This document shows positions 16,495 through 25,922 of a stretch of DNA of 64,000 nucleotides, piece after piece; position 1 is the first letter of the stretch, and every line of letters begins with the position of its first letter. The stretch spans positions 186,001-250,000 of the forward strand of contig NZ_WMIC01000006.1 in NCBI RefSeq assembly GCF_009711135.1, read 5' to 3'. The notes under the pieces were generated by a model. The model ran no database searches, was not told the origin of the DNA, and saw only the letters and a program-made list of their open reading frames with translations. The position numbers and the translations under genes were made by a program. The DNA is from Flavobacterium sp. LC2016-01 (lineage in GTDB: Bacteria > Bacteroidota > Bacteroidia > Flavobacteriales > Flavobacteriaceae).

Positions 16495-16908
16495 TTAAAG
16501 AAACTTGGCTTTTAATTCCGGAGTAGGAATCATGCAGCTTTCTTTTTTGCCATACCAATTGTATCTATTCTTTGCGATATAATCATAAATTTTGTCACTG
16601 ATGAAAATGGGCACAATTCTAAAGATTAAAATTAATTTCCAAAATCCACCAAAACTTTTAGCAATTTCAATAGCGGCCGAAGATTTATAAAAATAAGCAG
16701 TCCGAGGATGGTATAAAATAATGCTGTCCATTTTTGAAAAGCCGATTCCAAGATGTTTACAAATTGAAATACCTAATTCGGATTGCAATGCTACAAATCT
16801 AAAAATATCATTTTTATCGTGTTTGATAATAAATTGAACAGCAGAATCGCATAAATTGCAAACTCCATCAAAAAGGATTATTTTTTTATCTTTTGGAAGA
16901 TTTTCCAT
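16495..16908 (-). CDS. Thiol-disulfide oxidoreductase DCC family protein (DUF393)
   Basis: 137 aa. ILFDGVCNLC near residues 11-20 is the DxxCxxC signature that names the DCC family. It is followed by AVQFIIKHDKND and FRFVALQS, the usual second block. The CxxC suggests thiol redox activity in a thioredoxin-like fold. The substrate is unknown. The C-terminus is hydrophobic then basic (NRYNWYGKKES). Single gene. Confidence 0.85.
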   Translation of the reverse strand: MENLPKDKKIILFDGVCNLCDSAVQFIIKHDKNDIFRFVALQSELGISICKHLGIGFSKMDSIILYHPRTAYFYKSSAAIEIAKSFGGFWKLILIFRIVPIFISDKIYDYIAKNRYNWYGKKESCMIPTPELKAKFL

Positions 16909-17201
16909 TTTTATTGTGAATCAAGTTTTGTACTTAACTATAAACGTTGAGAATTTGCAATATCGTATTTTAATTTACTAACTAGATTGCTATTTGTAAA
17001 ATTTATTGAATTTTAAATTTTGATAAGTTTTATAAATAAAAAACAGCATTCATATTTTACTTTAAATCAATTTTTAAAAATTATTTATGTCTTTTACTGC
17101 ATTTTTGAAAATAGTTTCTAAAATCGCTTTATTTTAATTTTGGCAGAATTTTACTCTTTTTTAAGTCTAAAAACTGCCACTGCGACTGGAAATTAAAAAA
17201 C
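16909..17201. other. 293-bp AT-rich gap, nothing recognised
   Basis: The gap between the DCC gene and the end of mutS2 holds no ORF, hairpin or repeat that I can support. It is upstream of the minus-strand DCC gene, so the DCC promoter should be here, but no exact TAnnTTTG box was seen. Confidence 0.6.
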
Positions 17202-19367
17202 TTATTTTTTAGCAGCTTCAACCAATTCTAATTCGTCCAAACTTACTTTAGACGTGAAAATTCCGTAATTTACTGTTGCTTTATTTTTTTCGATTGAATC
17301 AATACTTCCAACGGATCTCCCATCTAACATTCTGACGCGATCGCCAACTTTTAAAATTGGTTTTGGTTTTTCGACAACTGGTTTAAGTTTCTTTTCTTTT
17401 TTCTCCTGGCGAATTTCCTCAACTTTTACCTGTACTTCAGCAATAATTTCTTTTTGTTTTTCAACTTTCGCCTTAACTTCTTTTGGAGTTGCTTTTTTAC
17501 GTTTTGAATTTTCGATTTCAACAATTTTCAAAAATTCTCCAATAAGTTCTTTTTTGTTTTTGTTGTTGAAATATTTCTCAGAAATATCATCAATTTTCTG
17601 TCCTATGTAAATTATCTTCTGGTTGCTGTCATATAATTCCTGATAGCTTTCTAGTTTTTGCTGGATTCTCGTATTGATGTTTTCCATCTTTTTGCTTTCT
17701 TCGCGCGCACGAGTTTCTTCTTCTTTTAAATTTAAAGAAGTTTTTTCAAGCTTAGATCTTTCTTTTTGGAGCGTCGCAATGGTTTTGTCAAAACGAACTT
17801 TTCCAACTTCAATTTTCTTTTTCGCACGATTAATTAATCCAAACGGAATTCCATTTTTCTGAGCGACTTCAAAGGTAAAAGAACTTCCAGCCTGACCCAA
17901 AGCCAGTTTATACATTGGTTCCAATGACTTTTCGTCAAACATCATATTGGCATTTGTAGCAAAAGGCAATTCGTTTGCAAGAATTTTTAAATTAGAATAA
18001 TGGGTTGTGATTATTCCGAAAGCTTCTCTATGATAAAATTCTTCTAAGAAAATTTCAGCCAAAGCACCTCCTAATTCAGGATCAGAACCTGTACCGAATT
18101 CATCAATTAAAAACATGGTTTTCTTGTTGCATTTCTTCAAGAAATAATTCATGTTTTTTAATCGATAACTATATGTACTTAAGTGATTTTCAATAGATTG
18201 ATTGTCTCCAATATCAGTTAAAATTCGATCAAATAAGAAAGTTTCGCTTCTTTCGTGAACCGGAATCAAAATTCCGGACTGAAGCATTAATTGCAGTAAA
18301 CCAACTGTTTTTAACGAAATAGTTTTTCCTCCGGCATTTGGTCCAGAAATTACAATAATTCGGTTTTCTTGTTTTAATTCAATAGTTTGCGGATGCGTGA
18401 TTTCTTTTTTCTCCTTATTATTAAGGTATAAAATCGGGTGATATGCTTCTCTGAAAAACAATCTTCTTTCTTCAGTAATGGTTGGTAAAATTCCGTTGAT
18501 TCGATTCGCATATTTTGCTTTTCCGGCAACGACATCAATATCGCTTAAAAAGTCTTGATATTCAACTAACAGAGGTAAAAATGGGCGAATTACATTTGAT
18601 AAATTTTTTAAAATTCTCGTAATTTCTTCCTTTTCTTCATACTCTAAATTCGCTAATTCTCTCGAATATTTTAAAGTAGCTTCTGGTTCAATATAAGCAA
18701 TACTTCCTGTTTTGGAACTTCCTAAAATTGAGCCTTTTACTTTACGGCGGTACATTGCCAAAACCGCTAAAACTCTACGATTTTGTACAAAACTTTCTTT
18801 AATATCGTCCAAATAACCTAAGCCGTTGTACTGAGTTAAAGCTACACCAAAACTTTGATTTACTTTACCGCGAACCAAATTCATATTCTGACGAATACTG
18901 GCTAAAGCTGGCGATGCATTGTCTTTTATTTCTCCGTATTTATCAACGATGGCATCAATCGCGGTGATAATATCTTTAGTCAATTCAACACGAGAAGCTC
19001 TTGCATTAAGGTTTGGATAATAATCATCAAACTTTCTTAAAAAATTCAGCAGGAAATTTGTTGTTGACGAAAGATTAGCAATTTTTCTAAAACTTCCAAC
19101 TTCTAGAAAGCTGTCTTCAATAGCCAAAAATTTGATTTCGTGTGTGATGGCGTCAAATCCGTGATTCGGAATTGCGTTATTGTTTTGAAATGAAGATACA
19201 TATTCTGATGTCTGCATTAAAGACTGCATCAATGTTTCTTTATCTCTGAAAGGTATTATTTGTAAAGCTTTTTCTTTTCCAATGTCTGTGTTACAGCCTG
19301 CTGAAATTGTTTCAAGCACCGTTGGAAATTGTAAATCTTGTAATGTTTTTTCTGTAATAGATATCAT
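17202..19367 (-). CDS. mutS2: MutS2-like ATPase lacking the Smr domain
   Basis: 721 aa. Order: N-terminal helical core, clamp, then the ABC ATPase with Walker A GPNAGGKTIS (around residues 340-350), MFLIDEFGTGSDPELGGALAE and ITTHYSNLK. Next comes a long Lys/Glu coiled coil (about 515-640), ending in a small KOW-like segment (KVGDRVRMLDGRSVGSID). Classical MutS2 is longer and ends in an Smr nuclease domain; here the protein stops without one. MutS2 resolves branched DNA or rescues collided ribosomes. Without Smr only the ATPase and clamp roles are expected. Confidence 0.88.
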   Translation of the reverse strand: MISITEKTLQDLQFPTVLETISAGCNTDIGKEKALQIIPFRDKETLMQSLMQTSEYVSSFQNNNAIPNHGFDAITHEIKFLAIEDSFLEVGSFRKIANLSSTTNFLLNFLRKFDDYYPNLNARASRVELTKDIITAIDAIVDKYGEIKDNASPALASIRQNMNLVRGKVNQSFGVALTQYNGLGYLDDIKESFVQNRRVLAVLAMYRRKVKGSILGSSKTGSIAYIEPEATLKYSRELANLEYEEKEEITRILKNLSNVIRPFLPLLVEYQDFLSDIDVVAGKAKYANRINGILPTITEERRLFFREAYHPILYLNNKEKKEITHPQTIELKQENRIIVISGPNAGGKTISLKTVGLLQLMLQSGILIPVHERSETFLFDRILTDIGDNQSIENHLSTYSYRLKNMNYFLKKCNKKTMFLIDEFGTGSDPELGGALAEIFLEEFYHREAFGIITTHYSNLKILANELPFATNANMMFDEKSLEPMYKLALGQAGSSFTFEVAQKNGIPFGLINRAKKKIEVGKVRFDKTIATLQKERSKLEKTSLNLKEEETRAREESKKMENINTRIQQKLESYQELYDSNQKIIYIGQKIDDISEKYFNNKNKKELIGEFLKIVEIENSKRKKATPKEVKAKVEKQKEIIAEVQVKVEEIRQEKKEKKLKPVVEKPKPILKVGDRVRMLDGRSVGSIDSIEKNKATVNYGIFTSKVSLDELELVEAAKK

Positions 19368-19477
19368 TATATATCGTAAGTTGTAAAGATTTCAAAGTTA
19401 CAAAGTTTTAAAACGAAATTGCACTAATAATTGGCAGTTTGAGTAAAACTTTGCTTAATTTGTAATAAAATTTTAAA

Positions 19478-20149
19478 ATGAAAATTAATTTATCTCCAGA
19501 TTGGCAAGCAGTTTTAAAAGATGAAATTCAAAAACCGTACTTCATTGAATTAATGAAGGCTTTAGATGTCGAATATAAAACGCATACTTGTTATCCGCCG
19601 GCTGAATTAATTTTTGCTGCTTTTAATAACTGCAGTTTTGAGGATCTAAAAGTTGTAATTATTGGTCAAGATCCTTACCATGGAGAAGGAGAAGCCAATG
19701 GTTTAAGCTTTTCTGTAAATGATGATGTCAAAATTCCGCCTTCGCTTCGTAATATTTTTAGAGAAATAAACACCGATTTTGATTCGATTTTTATGCCAAC
19801 ATCTGGAAATCTTCAAAAATGGGCGAAACAGGGTGTTTTACTTTTGAATGCCTCGTTGACTGTTAGAAAAGACAGTCCAAACAGTCATAAACATTTAAAA
19901 TGGAACCTTTTTACAGATGCTGTTATTCAAGCTATTTCTGGTCAAAAAGAAAATGTTGTTTTCCTTTTATGGGGAAGCTTTGCGCAGAAAAAAGGCTTAA
20001 AAATTGATCGCTCAAAACATTATGTTTTAGAATCAGGTCATCCTTCGCCTATGAGTGCAAATCAGGGGAAATGGTTTGGAAATAAGCATTTCAGTCAGAC
20101 AAATGATTTCTTAAAATCGAAGCGAATTAAAGAAATAGAATGGTTTTGA
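19478..20149 (+). CDS. ung: Uracil-DNA glycosylase, family 1
   Basis: 223 aa. GQDPYHGEGEANGLSF begins at residue 63, with D65 the water-activating Asp. The C-terminal GHPSPMSANQG carries the catalytic His of the minor-groove loop. LLLNASLTV and VVFLLWGS are also conserved. It removes uracil from DNA to start base excision repair. Full length and convergent with the DUF4258 gene, 16 nt apart, with no clear terminator between. Confidence 0.96.
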   Translation: MKINLSPDWQAVLKDEIQKPYFIELMKALDVEYKTHTCYPPAELIFAAFNNCSFEDLKVVIIGQDPYHGEGEANGLSFSVNDDVKIPPSLRNIFREINTDFDSIFMPTSGNLQKWAKQGVLLLNASLTVRKDSPNSHKHLKWNLFTDAVIQAISGQKENVVFLLWGSFAQKKGLKIDRSKHYVLESGHPSPMSANQGKWFGNKHFSQTNDFLKSKRIKEIEWF

Positions 20150-20165
20150 TGGAATAAAAAGCTAA

Positions 20166-20540
20166 TTATTTCTTCGCAATTTCCTCTAAAACAGCTTTGT
20201 TTTCGTAGTTTACGACTTTTAAAATTATCTCTTGATTTTTTGCCGTTTTTCCTTCAATGATATACAATTTCCCTTTTTTGAATGGAACGTTGCTTTGGTC
20301 AAAATCAACATCTCCGTAAGTTAAAGTATTTTTAATATCGGCAGTATCAACCCATTTTTCGTTTAAAGTCTGAATTGCTTTAGGTGAATATTGAAAAGGT
20401 TTTGTTCTTAAATTATTTAAAACTCGGGCATTCGGAAAGTAATTGCATCGAGTATCTTTTCCACTAAATACAAGGGCTACAAAAAAGCATCCCATAACTA
20501 AACCAATCAAATAATATGCAAAACGATGTACGAACTTCAT
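20166..20540 (-). CDS. DUF4258-like small membrane-anchored protein
   Basis: 124 aa from the ATG at 20540. The TTG at 20558 overlaps a -7 box and is rejected. One N-terminal membrane helix (AYYLIGLVMGCFFVALVF), then a periplasmic or cytoplasmic domain with FQYSPKAIQTLNEKWVDT and KKGKLYIIEGKTAKNQ. The pattern suits DUF4258, but I cannot confirm it. Probably the last gene of the ald group, although the -7 box gives it its own promoter. Confidence 0.65.
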   Translation of the reverse strand: MKFVHRFAYYLIGLVMGCFFVALVFSGKDTRCNYFPNARVLNNLRTKPFQYSPKAIQTLNEKWVDTADIKNTLTYGDVDFDQSNVPFKKGKLYIIEGKTAKNQEIILKVVNYENKAVLEEIAKK

Positions 20541-20555
20541 GAAATAAATTTTTTG

Positions 20556-20563
20556 CAAAGGTA
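20556..20563 (-). promoter_or_regulatory. Putative -7 box TACCTTTG of the DUF4258 gene
   Basis: Exact TAnnTTTG match in the 36-nt gap after ald, 15 nt upstream of the ATG at 20540. It implies a start separate from ald. Confidence 0.5.
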
Positions 20564-20576
20564 CATTAAAGTTCCT

Positions 20577-21776
20577 TTAAAATACAAGTAAATTAATATC
20601 GTTGTCTGGCAAATCAAACCAGTCGCCAATTGCTTTATTTGTTAAGATTCCGTGGTACAAATAAATTCCATTTTTAAGTCCTTTGTTGCATCTGATTGCA
20701 CTTTCTAAACCACCATCTTCGGCTATCTGATGAAGATAAGGTGTTAAGATGTTACTTATTGATAATGAGGCAGTTTTGGAATATCGTGAGGGTATATTTG
20801 GTACACAATAGTGTAAAACATTGTTTTTAATGAAGGTAGGTTTTTCATGTGTAGTAACTTCAGAACTTTCGAAGCATCCGCCAGTGTCAATACTGACGTC
20901 AACAATAACGGCTCCTTTTTTCATGTGTTCAACCATAGTTTCGGTAACTACAATTGGACAGCGTTCTTTACCGCGCATCGCACCAATAGCAACATCACAA
21001 CGTCTTAAAGCTTTTAAAAGACCTTTTTGCTGAATGGTTGAAGTGAAAATTCGTTGATTTAAATTATTCTGTAAACGACGTAGTTTTGTAATCGAATTAT
21101 CAAAAACTTTTACGTTTGCACCTAGTCCGATGGCGGTTTTTGCAGCAAACTCACCAACCGTTCCAGCACCTAAAATTACAACTTCAGTAGGAGGAACGCC
21201 AGTAATGTTTCCAAATAAAAGTCCTTTCCCAAATTCATCGGTAATCATCAATTCGGCTGCAATTAGGATAGAAGCAGTTCCGGCAATTTCGCTTAAAGAT
21301 TTTACAGCTGGGTAAGATCCATCTTCATCTTTAATATATTCAAAAGCAAGAGCAGTAATTTTCTTTTGTGCCAACGCTTCAAAGTATTCTTTCTTTTTGG
21401 TTTTCAATTGAATAGCAGAAATGATAACCGTTTCAGGATTAATCATTTTAATTTCGGCTAAAGTCGGCGGTTCTACTTTTAGTAAAAATGGACAACCAAA
21501 TACTCTTTTTGTATCTTTTGTGATTTCTGCACCAGCATCGGCATATTCCTTATCGGTATAACTAGAACTTTCACCCGCGCCAGATTCAATCATAACGCGA
21601 TGTCCTTCATAAGTTAGGGAATTTACGGCATCTGGAGTTAGGCAAATACGGCGTTCCTGATAACTTGTTTCCTTAGGAATTCCTATAAAAAGTTCTCTTT
21701 TAAAACGACCAACCTCAAGTTTTTCTTCCTGTGGCAGTAATTGTTGTTTTGTAAATGGAGTTAACGTGATTGACAT
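20577..21776 (-). CDS. ald: Alanine dehydrogenase
   Basis: 399 aa. N-terminal IGIPKETSYQERRICLTPDAV and HRVMIESGAGESSSY match the alanine dehydrogenase/PNT substrate domain. VVILGAGTVGEFAAKTAIGLGANVKVFDNS is the NAD-binding Rossmann stretch, followed by CDVAIGAMRGKERCPIVVTE. It interconverts L-alanine and pyruvate plus ammonium with NAD. It is somewhat longer than the Bacillus enzyme, with an N-terminal extension usual for Bacteroidota. The ald/PNT division is uncertain in this lineage, but no PNT-beta gene is nearby. Confidence 0.9.
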   Translation of the reverse strand: MSITLTPFTKQQLLPQEEKLEVGRFKRELFIGIPKETSYQERRICLTPDAVNSLTYEGHRVMIESGAGESSSYTDKEYADAGAEITKDTKRVFGCPFLLKVEPPTLAEIKMINPETVIISAIQLKTKKKEYFEALAQKKITALAFEYIKDEDGSYPAVKSLSEIAGTASILIAAELMITDEFGKGLLFGNITGVPPTEVVILGAGTVGEFAAKTAIGLGANVKVFDNSITKLRRLQNNLNQRIFTSTIQQKGLLKALRRCDVAIGAMRGKERCPIVVTETMVEHMKKGAVIVDVSIDTGGCFESSEVTTHEKPTFIKNNVLHYCVPNIPSRYSKTASLSISNILTPYLHQIAEDGGLESAIRCNKGLKNGIYLYHGILTNKAIGDWFDLPDNDINLLVF

Positions 21777-21861
21777 GGGTTGTGCAAAAAATTAAAGGTA
21801 CAAATTACGTAAAAAGATTTAAAATTAGTGCAAAAATTCTGCTAATACTGTAGCGACAATG

Positions 21862-22335
21862 TTAAGATATTTTTTTTGCCATTTTTATGTCTGCTCTTTC
21901 GTAAATGCCCGTTTCTAAAGGGATTTCTGTGAAACCGAATTTTCTATATAAATGAATTGCCGGAAGTAAAATTGTATTCGAATATAAAATGAGTGTTTTA
22001 ACATTGTTTTCTTTGGCTACATTAAAGCAATGTTCAAGAAGTTTAGTGCCAATTCCTAAACCTTGTGCATTATTTGAAACTGCCATTTTGCTTAATTCAA
22101 ATGTTGAATCATCAACTTTCATTAAAGAGGCAGTTCCTATAATCTCATTATTATAACGAGCGTAAAAAATCATGCCGCCTTTGTCTATAATTTCTTCCTG
22201 CGGATTTGAAAGTGTGAGTTTATCTTTTTCTTCAACTTTGAAATATTTTTCCAGCCAGGCAATATTTAAAGTTTTGATGTGCTCTTTTAAATCTGAGGAA
22301 AAAGGGATTATTTCTACGGTATTTTGAGAATTCAT
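21862..22335 (-). CDS. GNAT family N-acetyltransferase
   Basis: 157 aa. The acetyl-CoA-binding motif A reads FELSKMAVSNNAQGLGIGTKLLEHCF and the second signature LYSNTILLPAIHLYRKFGFTEI. The N-terminal half has IPFSSDLKEHIKTLNIAWLEKYF. The substrate is unknown; the MarR-associated GNAT group looks similar. It sits between ald and tsaE on the same strand (gaps of 85 and 77 nt). Confidence 0.87.
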   Translation of the reverse strand: MNSQNTVEIIPFSSDLKEHIKTLNIAWLEKYFKVEEKDKLTLSNPQEEIIDKGGMIFYARYNNEIIGTASLMKVDDSTFELSKMAVSNNAQGLGIGTKLLEHCFNVAKENNVKTLILYSNTILLPAIHLYRKFGFTEIPLETGIYERADIKMAKKIS

Positions 22336-22412
22336 TTTGGATATTTTTTTGTTGTCTCTTTGTGGTTATTTCAAAAATTCTAAAAAGGTTTTCACAGAGA
22401 TGAACAAAGATT

Positions 22413-22820
22413 TTAAACTAATTTCAGCTCTCTTTTTCCGTCTGCCAACAACTCAATATTTATAGTAGAATATTCTTCAGGAAGCAAATTCGCGATTTTT
22501 TCAGACCATTCAATAAAACACCAATTTCCAGAGTATAAATAATCATCAACGCCCATATCGAGTGCTTCAGTTTCCTTATTTAATCGGTAAAAATCAAAAT
22601 GATAAACGATTTGATTGTTAGACGTATAATATTCGTTAACTAAAGAAAAAGTTGGGCTGCTGGTTGCGTCCTGAACATCTAAACTCTTGCATAATTGTTT
22701 GATTAAAGTGGTTTTTCCAACACCCATTTCTCCATTAAAAAGAATAATCTTTTTAGGATTCGAGTCTAATATTTGCTGAGCAACTTCTTGAATTTGATCT
22801 AATGAAAAAACGATATTCAT
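22413..22820 (-). CDS. tsaE: tRNA t6A synthesis ATPase TsaE
   Basis: 135 aa. Walker A GEMGVGKTT (30-38), switch-like SSPTFSLVNEY, HFDFYRL and FIEWSEKI, all diagnostic of TsaE (YjeE). It supports the TsaD-TsaB core during tRNA threonylcarbamoyladenosine formation by ATP hydrolysis. The other t6A gene seen here is tsaC at 10086. It follows porX after a 70-bp spacer of GAGACTGAAAACT repeats. Confidence 0.93.
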   Translation of the reverse strand: MNIVFSLDQIQEVAQQILDSNPKKIILFNGEMGVGKTTLIKQLCKSLDVQDATSSPTFSLVNEYYTSNNQIVYHFDFYRLNKETEALDMGVDDYLYSGNWCFIEWSEKIANLLPEEYSTINIELLADGKRELKLV

Positions 22821-22844
22821 TTTTATATTTATTTATAGTTTCAG

Positions 22845-22885
22845 TCGCAGTTTTCAGACTGAGACTGAAAACTGAGACTGAAAAC
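22845..22885. repeat. Tandem and inverted repeat spacer
   Basis: Between porX and tsaE: CAGTTTTCAG is followed by two copies of GAGACTGAAAACT, which also complement the first part. It is one of the intergenic spacer families of this window. Confidence 0.6.
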
Positions 22886-22890
22886 TCTTT

Positions 22891-24444
22891 CTATTTTGGA
22901 TTAAAAACTAGAAACGGAATAATCATTTCTTCTAGCGAAATGCCGCCGTGCTGGTACGTGTTTTTGTAATAACTAACATAATGATTGTAGTTGTTTACAT
23001 AAGCCAAGAAAAAATCATTTTTGGCAAAAATAAACGAACTGCTCATATTTATTGCCGGTAAACCAATTGTTTTAGGTTCTTTTACCACATAAACATCCTT
23101 TTGTTCGTACGTTAAACTGCGTCCGGTTTTATAACGCAAATTTAAACTTGTATTTTTATCTCCCACAACTTTCGACGGGTTTTTTACATTAATTGTACCG
23201 TGATCTGTGGTTAAAATTAGTTTGAAGCCTAATAATTGAGCTTGCTGAATAATCTCTAATAATGGAGAGTTTTTAAACCAACTCAAAGTTAAGGAGCGAT
23301 ATGCTTTATCGTCAGAAGCTAGTTCTTTTACTACTTCCATTTCGGTTTTAGCGTGCGAAAGCATATCGACAAAGTTGTAAACAACTGTAACCAAGTCGTT
23401 TTCTTTTAAAGCTCTAAAGTTTTCTGCCAGTTTTTTGCCTCCTGCATAATTGGTGATTTTAAAATAATCTTCTTTCAGATTTAATCCTAAACGTTTTAAT
23501 TGAGCCGAAAGAAACTCTGCTTCGTAAAGGTTTTTTCCGCCATCTTCAACATCATTTTTCCAATATTGCGGAAATTGTTTTTCCATTTCAATTGGCAATA
23601 AACCAGAGAAAATGGCATTTCGCGCGTATTGCGTCGCTGTTGGTAAAATAGAGAAATACGGAACTTCTTTTTCTAATTTGTAATAGTTAGAAATAACAGT
23701 TTCAAAGGATTTCCATTGGTCATAGCGAAGATTGTCAATTACAACAAACAGAACAGGTTTGTCTTTCTTTTTTAGTTCTGGAACAACTAATTCTTTAAAT
23801 AAATTATGCGATTGAATTGGTTTATCTGCTTTTGGAGCAAACCAGTCTTCGTAATTTCTTTCGATATATTTTCCGAATTGAGAATTGGCTTCCACTTTTT
23901 GAGATTCAAGAATTTCAATCATCGCAGTATCGTTGATATCTTCTAGTTTCAATTCCCAAAAAAGCAGTTTTTTGTACAATTCAACCCAGTCTTCATAGGA
24001 ATTAACCATGGCTAATTCCATCGAAATTTTTCTGAATTCCTTCTGATAATCTAAAGTCGTTTTTTCAGTAATCAATCTCGAATCGTCCAAATTCTTCTTC
24101 AAACTCAGTAAAATCTGATTTGGATTTACTGGTTTTATCAGATAATCAGCGATTTTAGAACCAATCGCTTCCTCCATTATATATTCTTCTTCACTTTTGG
24201 TGATCATAATCATCGGGATAGCTGATTTTTTTTCTTTCATTTCCGAAAGCGTTTCCAAACCGCTCATTCCTGGCATGTTTTCATCTAAAAAAACAATATC
24301 AAAATTATCTTCTTCAAATAAAGCAATTGCATCAAGGCCGTTGTTGCAAGTGGTTACTGAGTAGTTTTTTTTCTCCAGAAATAATATATGTGGTTTCAAA
24401 AGATCAATTTCATCATCGACCCAAAGTATTTTTATCTTATCCAT
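22891..24444 (-). CDS. porX: Response regulator with PglZ domain, type IX secretion regulator PorX
   Basis: 517 aa from the ATG at 24444; an in-frame TTG two codons upstream is less likely. The receiver domain has D10-D11, phospho-acceptor D54 in VFLDENMPG, and YLIKPVNP. The C-terminal two thirds is a PglZ/alkaline-phosphatase-fold domain (VLFVVIDNLRYDQWK at its start, LTTDHGTINV near its metal site). This layout is that of PorX, which with the histidine kinase PorY and sigma factor SigP controls type IX secretion in Porphyromonas. The PglZ domain has nucleotide phosphodiesterase activity. PorY is not in the window. Confidence 0.93.
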   Translation of the reverse strand: MDKIKILWVDDEIDLLKPHILFLEKKNYSVTTCNNGLDAIALFEEDNFDIVFLDENMPGMSGLETLSEMKEKKSAIPMIMITKSEEEYIMEEAIGSKIADYLIKPVNPNQILLSLKKNLDDSRLITEKTTLDYQKEFRKISMELAMVNSYEDWVELYKKLLFWELKLEDINDTAMIEILESQKVEANSQFGKYIERNYEDWFAPKADKPIQSHNLFKELVVPELKKKDKPVLFVVIDNLRYDQWKSFETVISNYYKLEKEVPYFSILPTATQYARNAIFSGLLPIEMEKQFPQYWKNDVEDGGKNLYEAEFLSAQLKRLGLNLKEDYFKITNYAGGKKLAENFRALKENDLVTVVYNFVDMLSHAKTEMEVVKELASDDKAYRSLTLSWFKNSPLLEIIQQAQLLGFKLILTTDHGTINVKNPSKVVGDKNTSLNLRYKTGRSLTYEQKDVYVVKEPKTIGLPAINMSSSFIFAKNDFFLAYVNNYNHYVSYYKNTYQHGGISLEEMIIPFLVFNPK

Positions 24445-24623
24445 AAACAAATTAATTTTGATGCAATTTAGAAGTATAGAACTTAAAAAGTATTAAAAAT
24501 AGTATAAATTTCATAAAAACGAAACCTAAATTTTAGATTAAATCTTTTTGAATATAAGGTATTTGTCTCAAAGTCAAGTGAATTTAATGTCAACTTTTAA
24601 ATGAAAAACTATAGTTATTTACT

Positions 24624-24631
24624 TATATTTG
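24624..24631 (+). promoter_or_regulatory. Putative -7 box TATATTTG of the HD hydrolase gene
   Basis: Exact TAnnTTTG match, 22 nt before the GTG at 24654. Confidence 0.5.
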
Positions 24632-24653
24632 TTGACCTAAAAATAACCAAATA

Positions 24654-25883
24654 GTGACTCATATTAATAAGTTAAAAATATTCAATGATCCCATTTACGG
24701 GTTTATTACCATCCCGAACGAACTTATTTACGACTTAATTCAGCACCCATATTTTCAGCGTTTACGTCGTATTTCGCAAATGGGTTTGTCGTATTTGGTT
24801 TATCCGGGTGCTAATCACACACGTTTTCATCATGCCTTGGGGTGCATGCATTTAATGCAGAAAGTTGTTGATACACTTCGTTTTAAAGGTGTTGCAATTT
24901 CAAGCGAAGAAGAGAACGCTTTGCTGATTGCCATTTTACTGCATGATATTGGTCACGGACCATTTTCACATGCAATGGAAAAAAGCATTGTTGAAGATGT
25001 AAATCACGAAGCAATTTCATTATTATTCATGAAAGAATTAAATGATGAATTTGACGGAAGATTAAGTTTAGCAATTAAGGTTTTTAAAGGCGAATATCAT
25101 CGAAAATTTATGTTGCAATTGATTTCAAGTCAATTGGATATGGATCGAATGGATTATTTAAAACGAGACAGTTTTTACACAGGAGTTGCAGAAGGTAATG
25201 TGAATTCTGAACGATTGATTCAGATGATGAATGTGGTTGATGATGTTTTGGTTATTGAAGAAAAAGGAATTTATTCGGTTGAAAAATTTCTGCTTTCGAG
25301 ACGTTTAATGTATTGGCAGGCTTATTTGCATAAAACAAGTTTAGTAGCCGAATTAATTTTGATGAAAGTCTTAAAAAGAGCAAAAGAGCTTACACTTAAA
25401 GGAACAAAACTTCCTTGCAGCGAACCGCTTTTGTATTTTATGCAAAACAAAATAACACTGGAAGATTTTGATGCCGAAAAACTAGACCTTTTTTCTCAAT
25501 TAGATGATTTTGATATTATAAGTGCTTTAAAAGCATGGCAAAGACAAGATGATTTTATACTTTCGACATTAAGTAAAATGATCATTAACAGAGATTTGCT
25601 TAAAATAAAAATGAGTGCAGAGAAAATTCCGATGGAAGAATCTCAATCTTTAAAAGAAGAATTTGCTGAGGACCATCATATTTCAGCAGTAGATGCGGGT
25701 TATTTTATTTTTAGAGGAAAAATTAAAAACCAGGCATACAGTAAAGCGGCTGAACCGATACGAATTTTGAAAAAAGATAAAACAATTGAAGATGTTGTTG
25801 AAGCCTCTGATCAGCTGAATTTGAAATCGTTATCTAAATTGGTAACAAAATATTACATCTGTTTCCCAAAACAACTTATCTAA
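24654..25883 (+). CDS. HD superfamily phosphohydrolase (dGTPase/SAMHD1-like)
   Basis: 409 aa, GTG start. There is no ATG until residue 43, inside the conserved region, and the promoter lies 22 nt upstream, so GTG is the likely start. HD metal ligands: H59/H60, HD at 97-98 in LLHDIGHGPFSH, and QLDMDRMDYLKRD for the distal Asp. The conserved KIFNDPIYGFITIP N-terminus is typical of this family in Bacteroidota. Probably a metal-dependent nucleotide triphosphohydrolase. It leads the lipid A gene run by 39 nt. Confidence 0.87.
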   Translation: MTHINKLKIFNDPIYGFITIPNELIYDLIQHPYFQRLRRISQMGLSYLVYPGANHTRFHHALGCMHLMQKVVDTLRFKGVAISSEEENALLIAILLHDIGHGPFSHAMEKSIVEDVNHEAISLLFMKELNDEFDGRLSLAIKVFKGEYHRKFMLQLISSQLDMDRMDYLKRDSFYTGVAEGNVNSERLIQMMNVVDDVLVIEEKGIYSVEKFLLSRRLMYWQAYLHKTSLVAELILMKVLKRAKELTLKGTKLPCSEPLLYFMQNKITLEDFDAEKLDLFSQLDDFDIISALKAWQRQDDFILSTLSKMIINRDLLKIKMSAEKIPMEESQSLKEEFAEDHHISAVDAGYFIFRGKIKNQAYSKAAEPIRILKKDKTIEDVVEASDQLNLKSLSKLVTKYYICFPKQLI

Positions 25884-25909
25884 AATTAACATTTAAAATC
25901 TATTTTTTA

Positions 25910-25917
25910 TATTTTTG
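25910..25917 (+). promoter_or_regulatory. Putative -7 box TATTTTTG of lpxD
   Basis: Exact TAnnTTTG match ending 5 nt before the ATG at 25923. If it is used, transcription would begin at or next to the start codon. Confidence 0.45.
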
Positions 25918-25922
25918 TCGCA

